This document shows, in pieces, positions 31,586-33,940 of a stretch of 33,940 bases of DNA. Source of the DNA: Actinomycetes bacterium (GTDB lineage: Bacteria; Actinomycetota; Acidimicrobiia; Acidimicrobiales; Acidimicrobiaceae); the NCBI GenBank assembly GCA_021850605.1, contig JAJZLQ010000113.1:1-33940 (forward strand), read 5' to 3'. The stretch's first letter is position 1. Every line of letters starts with the position of its first letter. Under the pieces are notes generated by a model. That model saw only the letters and a program-made list of their open reading frames with translations. It did no database searches and had not been told where the DNA came from. A program made the translations under genes and the position numbers.

Positions 31586-33619
31586 TCAGGCTTCCGGTGA
31601 GGGGTTGGACTCGGCCTGAGTCGCCGGCTCGGCCGAAGCCTCAGGCTTTTCCGCAGCCTCAGGGGAGGCTCCGTTGCTGCTAGCGCTGCCGTTGCCGGCG
31701 GCTTTCTGCGGTGCGATCAAGGGTACGAACTTGCCGCTGCCCTCGGGATGGACCGGGCCGCCGTGGGCCTCGTTCACCAGGCGCCCCACCTCGGAGCCGT
31801 CCAGCGTCTCTTTCTCGAGCAGGGCCTTGGCGACCAGCTCGAGGCCGTGCTTGTGCTGGCCGAGGAGCTGCATGGCACGCTCCTCCTGCTCGCGCAGGAT
31901 GCGCTCGACTTCTTCGTCGATGATGTGCTGGGTCTGCTCGGAGTAGTCCCGGGTGTGCATGATGTCCTCCCCGAGGAAGACCATCTCCTGGCTCCCCCAG
32001 GCCATGGGGCCGATCTTGTCGCTCATGCCCCACTCGCGCACCATCTTGCGTGCCAGCTCGGTGTTGCGCACCAGGTCGTTGCTGGCGCCGGTGGAGAGAT
32101 CTCCGTAGATGAGCATCTCCGCCACCCTGCCACCCATACGGACGACAAGGGAGTCCTCGATGTACTCCTTGGAGTTGATGTGCTTCTCTTCGAGGGGAAG
32201 CTGCTGGGTGACGCCGAGCGCCATCCCGGTGGGAAGGATGGTCACCTTGTGTACCGGGTCGGCGTGCGGGAGCAGGTACGCGAGCACCGCGTGGCCACCC
32301 TCGTGGAAGGCAACGCGCTCCTTCTCCTCGTCGGAGAGGACAACTGAGTCGCGGCGCTGTCCCATCAGGACGCGGTCGCGGGCCGCCTCGAAATCCTCCA
32401 TGCCCACCTCGTGCACACCGCGGCGAACCGCGTGCAGGGCCGCCTCGTTCACCAGATTGGCCAAGTCGGCACCGCTCATGCCAGGAGTGCCGCGGGCTAC
32501 AACCTCGAGGTTGACATCGTCGGAGAGCCGCTTGCCACGGCAGTGAACCTTGAGGATGGGCAGGCGCTCGTCGAGGTCGGGGAGAGGTACGACGATCTGA
32601 CGGTCGAAGCGCCCGGGGCGGAGCAGCGCCGGGTCGAGGATGTCGGGCCGGTTGGTTGCGGCCATCATAACTATGCCTTCGGTGGTGTCGAAGCCGTCCA
32701 TCTCCGAGAGCAACTGGTTCAGGGTCTGCTCGCGCTCGTCATGGCCACCGCCGAGGCCGGCACCCCGCTTGCGGCCGATGGAGTCGATTTCGTCGACGAA
32801 GATGATGGCCGGAGCCTGCTTGCGCGCGGTCTGGAAGAGGTCACGAACTCGCGAGGCGCCGACGCCGACGAACATCTCCATGAAGTCGGAACCCGTCACC
32901 GAGAGGAAGGGCACGCCGGCCTCGCCGGCAACCGCCCGCGCCAAGAGGGTCTTGCCGGTTCCAGGAGGGCCTACCAGAAGGATTCCCTTTGGCACGCGCG
33001 CCCCGATCTCCTTGAAGCGCGAGGGGCTCTTGAGGAAGTCCACAACTTCGGCGATCTCCTGCTTTACGCCGTTGTAGCCCGCCACATCCTCGAAGGTGGT
33101 GCGTGGGCGTTCAGCGGTGTATACCTTGGCACGGGAACGACCGATGGACATTATCCCGCTCATCTGCCCCTGGGCCCGCCTGTTGATGAAGGCGAAGAAG
33201 ATGAGCAGCAGTGCGAGCGGCCCAACCCAGGTGATGAGAGTGGCCAGAAGGCCGTTCTGGCTGGACTGGAACTCGACCGATACGCCCTCGTGACGCAGGG
33301 CGGAGATATCGTTGGGGATGGAGGGGGATGGGCCGTTCACGTAGAAGGTGGTCCCGTCCTTGAACTGACCGGTGATGCGGCCGGTCGTATTGTCGATCAC
33401 CGCCGAGGTGACCTGCTTGGAACTGGCGTCCTGGAGGAATGTGGAGTAGCTCAGCTGGGAGCTGGGCGTGGTCTTGAAGAAATTAAGCGAGAGAAAGACG
33501 ATGAAGAGCACGGCGATGGTCACGCCGATCACCCAGCGCCAAGCCTGGTCTGGGCTGTTCAGCGGCCGCTTAAGCGGGTTCTGCCCGTTAGGGCGCATCT
33601 CCGGCGTAGGTCTGCTCAT
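31586..33619 (-). CDS. ftsH: ATP-dependent zinc metalloprotease FtsH
   Basis: The 677-residue membrane AAA+ protease degrades membrane and short-lived regulatory proteins. It has two transmembrane helices (about 28-48 and 125-145) around an extracytoplasmic domain. Walker A is GPPGTGKT (Lys223), Walker [12 protein letters not shown], the second region of homology [20 protein letters not shown], and the zinc site HEGGH (His439, Glu440, His443). Most FtsH proteins have HEAGH, and the Gly change leaves all catalytic residues. The third ligand is the Asp in LSTGASNDL. The C-terminus is a disordered Ala/Glu/Pro tail. TAGATT stands 9 nt before the ATG and may be the -10. A divergent membrane-protein gene follows upstream. 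Confidence 0.96.
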   Translation of the reverse strand: MSRPTPEMRPNGQNPLKRPLNSPDQAWRWVIGVTIAVLFIVFLSLNFFKTTPSSQLSYSTFLQDASSKQVTSAVIDNTTGRITGQFKDGTTFYVNGPSPSIPNDISALRHEGVSVEFQSSQNGLLATLITWVGPLALLLIFFAFINRRAQGQMSGIMSIGRSRAKVYTAERPRTTFEDVAGYNGVKQEIAEVVDFLKSPSRFKEIGARVPKGILLVGPPGTGKTLLARAVAGEAGVPFLSVTGSDFMEMFVGVGASRVRDLFQTARKQAPAIIFVDEIDSIGRKRGAGLGGGHDEREQTLNQLLSEMDGFDTTEGIVMMAATNRPDILDPALLRPGRFDRQIVVPLPDLDERLPILKVHCRGKRLSDDVNLEVVARGTPGMSGADLANLVNEAALHAVRRGVHEVGMEDFEAARDRVLMGQRRDSVVLSDEEKERVAFHEGGHAVLAYLLPHADPVHKVTILPTGMALGVTQQLPLEEKHINSKEYIEDSLVVRMGGRVAEMLIYGDLSTGASNDLVRNTELARKMVREWGMSDKIGPMAWGSQEMVFLGEDIMHTRDYSEQTQHIIDEEVERILREQEERAMQLLGQHKHGLELVAKALLEKETLDGSEVGRLVNEAHGGPVHPEGSGKFVPLIAPQKAAGNGSASSNGASPEAAEKPEASAEPATQAESNPSPEA

Positions 33620-33772
33620 AGCTTTAATAATCTAGGCGTCGCAACGCTATTAGTGGCTGAGTGACTTCTCGATGCCTCCTGGGGTGCTCCTGGGAGCCAC
33701 GGCGCCCTGAGTATGGCCGTCTTGTCCCGCTTGGGAACGGGTCGGCGACGGAGGTCTGGAAGAGAGTTGCGG

Positions 33773-33940
33773 GTGGAGAAAAAGGCTTGGCCCTCGGTCT
33801 ACGAGCCGGGCTTTTCGAGCATCTGGGGCGCTCTTTTGGCGATCGTGGTCGCCTATGCCTTCTCCTCCATGTTCCTGCTCGCCTGGATCGCTCTCTCCGG
33901 CGAGAAGGTATCGGCTACCAGCCTCACCGCCGGTGACCTG
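33773..33940 (+). CDS. N-terminus of a membrane protein (partial)
   Basis: From GTG 33773 the frame stays open to the window edge (56 codons). It starts EKKAWPSVYEPGFSSIWGAL, continues with a hydrophobic helix LLAIVVAYAFSSMFLLAWIAL and then SGEKVSATSLTAGDL, as a second helix would begin. The pattern resembles the start of actinobacterial CPBP-type intramembrane protease-like proteins, but the diagnostic EE-x-x-x-R motif would lie outside the window. GGAAGAGAG upstream may be the ribosome site. A TTG two codons earlier is an alternative start. The gene is divergent from ftsH. Confidence 0.55.
   Translation, partial: MEKKAWPSVYEPGFSSIWGALLAIVVAYAFSSMFLLAWIALSGEKVSATSLTAGDL

Noticed and set aside
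31542-31680. Plus-strand promoter and ORF from ATG 31555 on the other side of the third palindrome
   Set aside because: The -10 match (AATTAT) is poor, and the 42-codon frame is antisense to the ftsH end with no protein-like pattern.
1-33940. tRNA or rRNA genes, CRISPR arrays, insertion sequences, phage genes
   Set aside because: None were recognised on reading both strands: no cloverleaf-like blocks, no regularly spaced repeats and no transposase or integrase motifs.

Overview
The window is high-GC actinobacterial chromosome. The evidence is a mycothiol S-conjugate amidase (Mca), the actinobacterial LexA operator TCGAACATATGTTCGA, an ImuA'/ImuB/DnaE2 mutasome, a homodimeric AceE-type pyruvate dehydrogenase E1, and an HhH-GPD family known mainly from actinobacteria. 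An Acidimicrobiia-like lineage would fit, but the class cannot be fixed from the sequence alone. Several genes have a TANNNT -10 element 6-7 nt before the start codon and no Shine-Dalgarno sequence, which points to common leaderless mRNAs.

Positions 1-6.9 kb: the tail of an unidentified gene, a small lipoprotein, a HAD hydrolase broken by two lesions, thiE overlapping an HhH-GPD repair gene, an AT-richer PIG-V-type mannosyltransferase that looks acquired, and aceE. Positions 6.9-13.7 kb on the plus strand: RNase HI, an HSD10-like SDR, an aldo/keto reductase, a fused full-length ABC exporter with one degenerate ATP site, and an OsmC-like protein. A leader ORF with a hairpin precedes osmC and a structured stretch follows it.

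Positions 13.9-22.5 kb hold the SOS mutasome in two separate transcription units, imuA'-imuB and dnaE2, each under an identical LexA palindrome that abuts the -10 element. Between them sit three genes without LexA boxes: a PrpB-like lyase, a PrpD-like dehydratase and a methyltransferase. A third LexA-type palindrome at about 31.5 kb precedes a 60-residue ORF whose N-terminus (QLPLI) resembles a sliding-clamp-binding motif. This is the best candidate here for an undescribed SOS component.

Positions 22.6-28.5 kb: an SDR followed by a complete Liv-type (HAAT family) importer, livG-livF-livH-livM-livK, with a hairpin cluster before the binding protein and a strong terminator after it. Positions 28.6-33.9 kb: mca, an SCP2-domain protein, a bidirectional terminator, tatA, a YdjC/ChbG-type deacetylase homologue that has lost its metal ligands, the SOS small ORF, ftsH, and the start of a membrane protein cut by the window edge.
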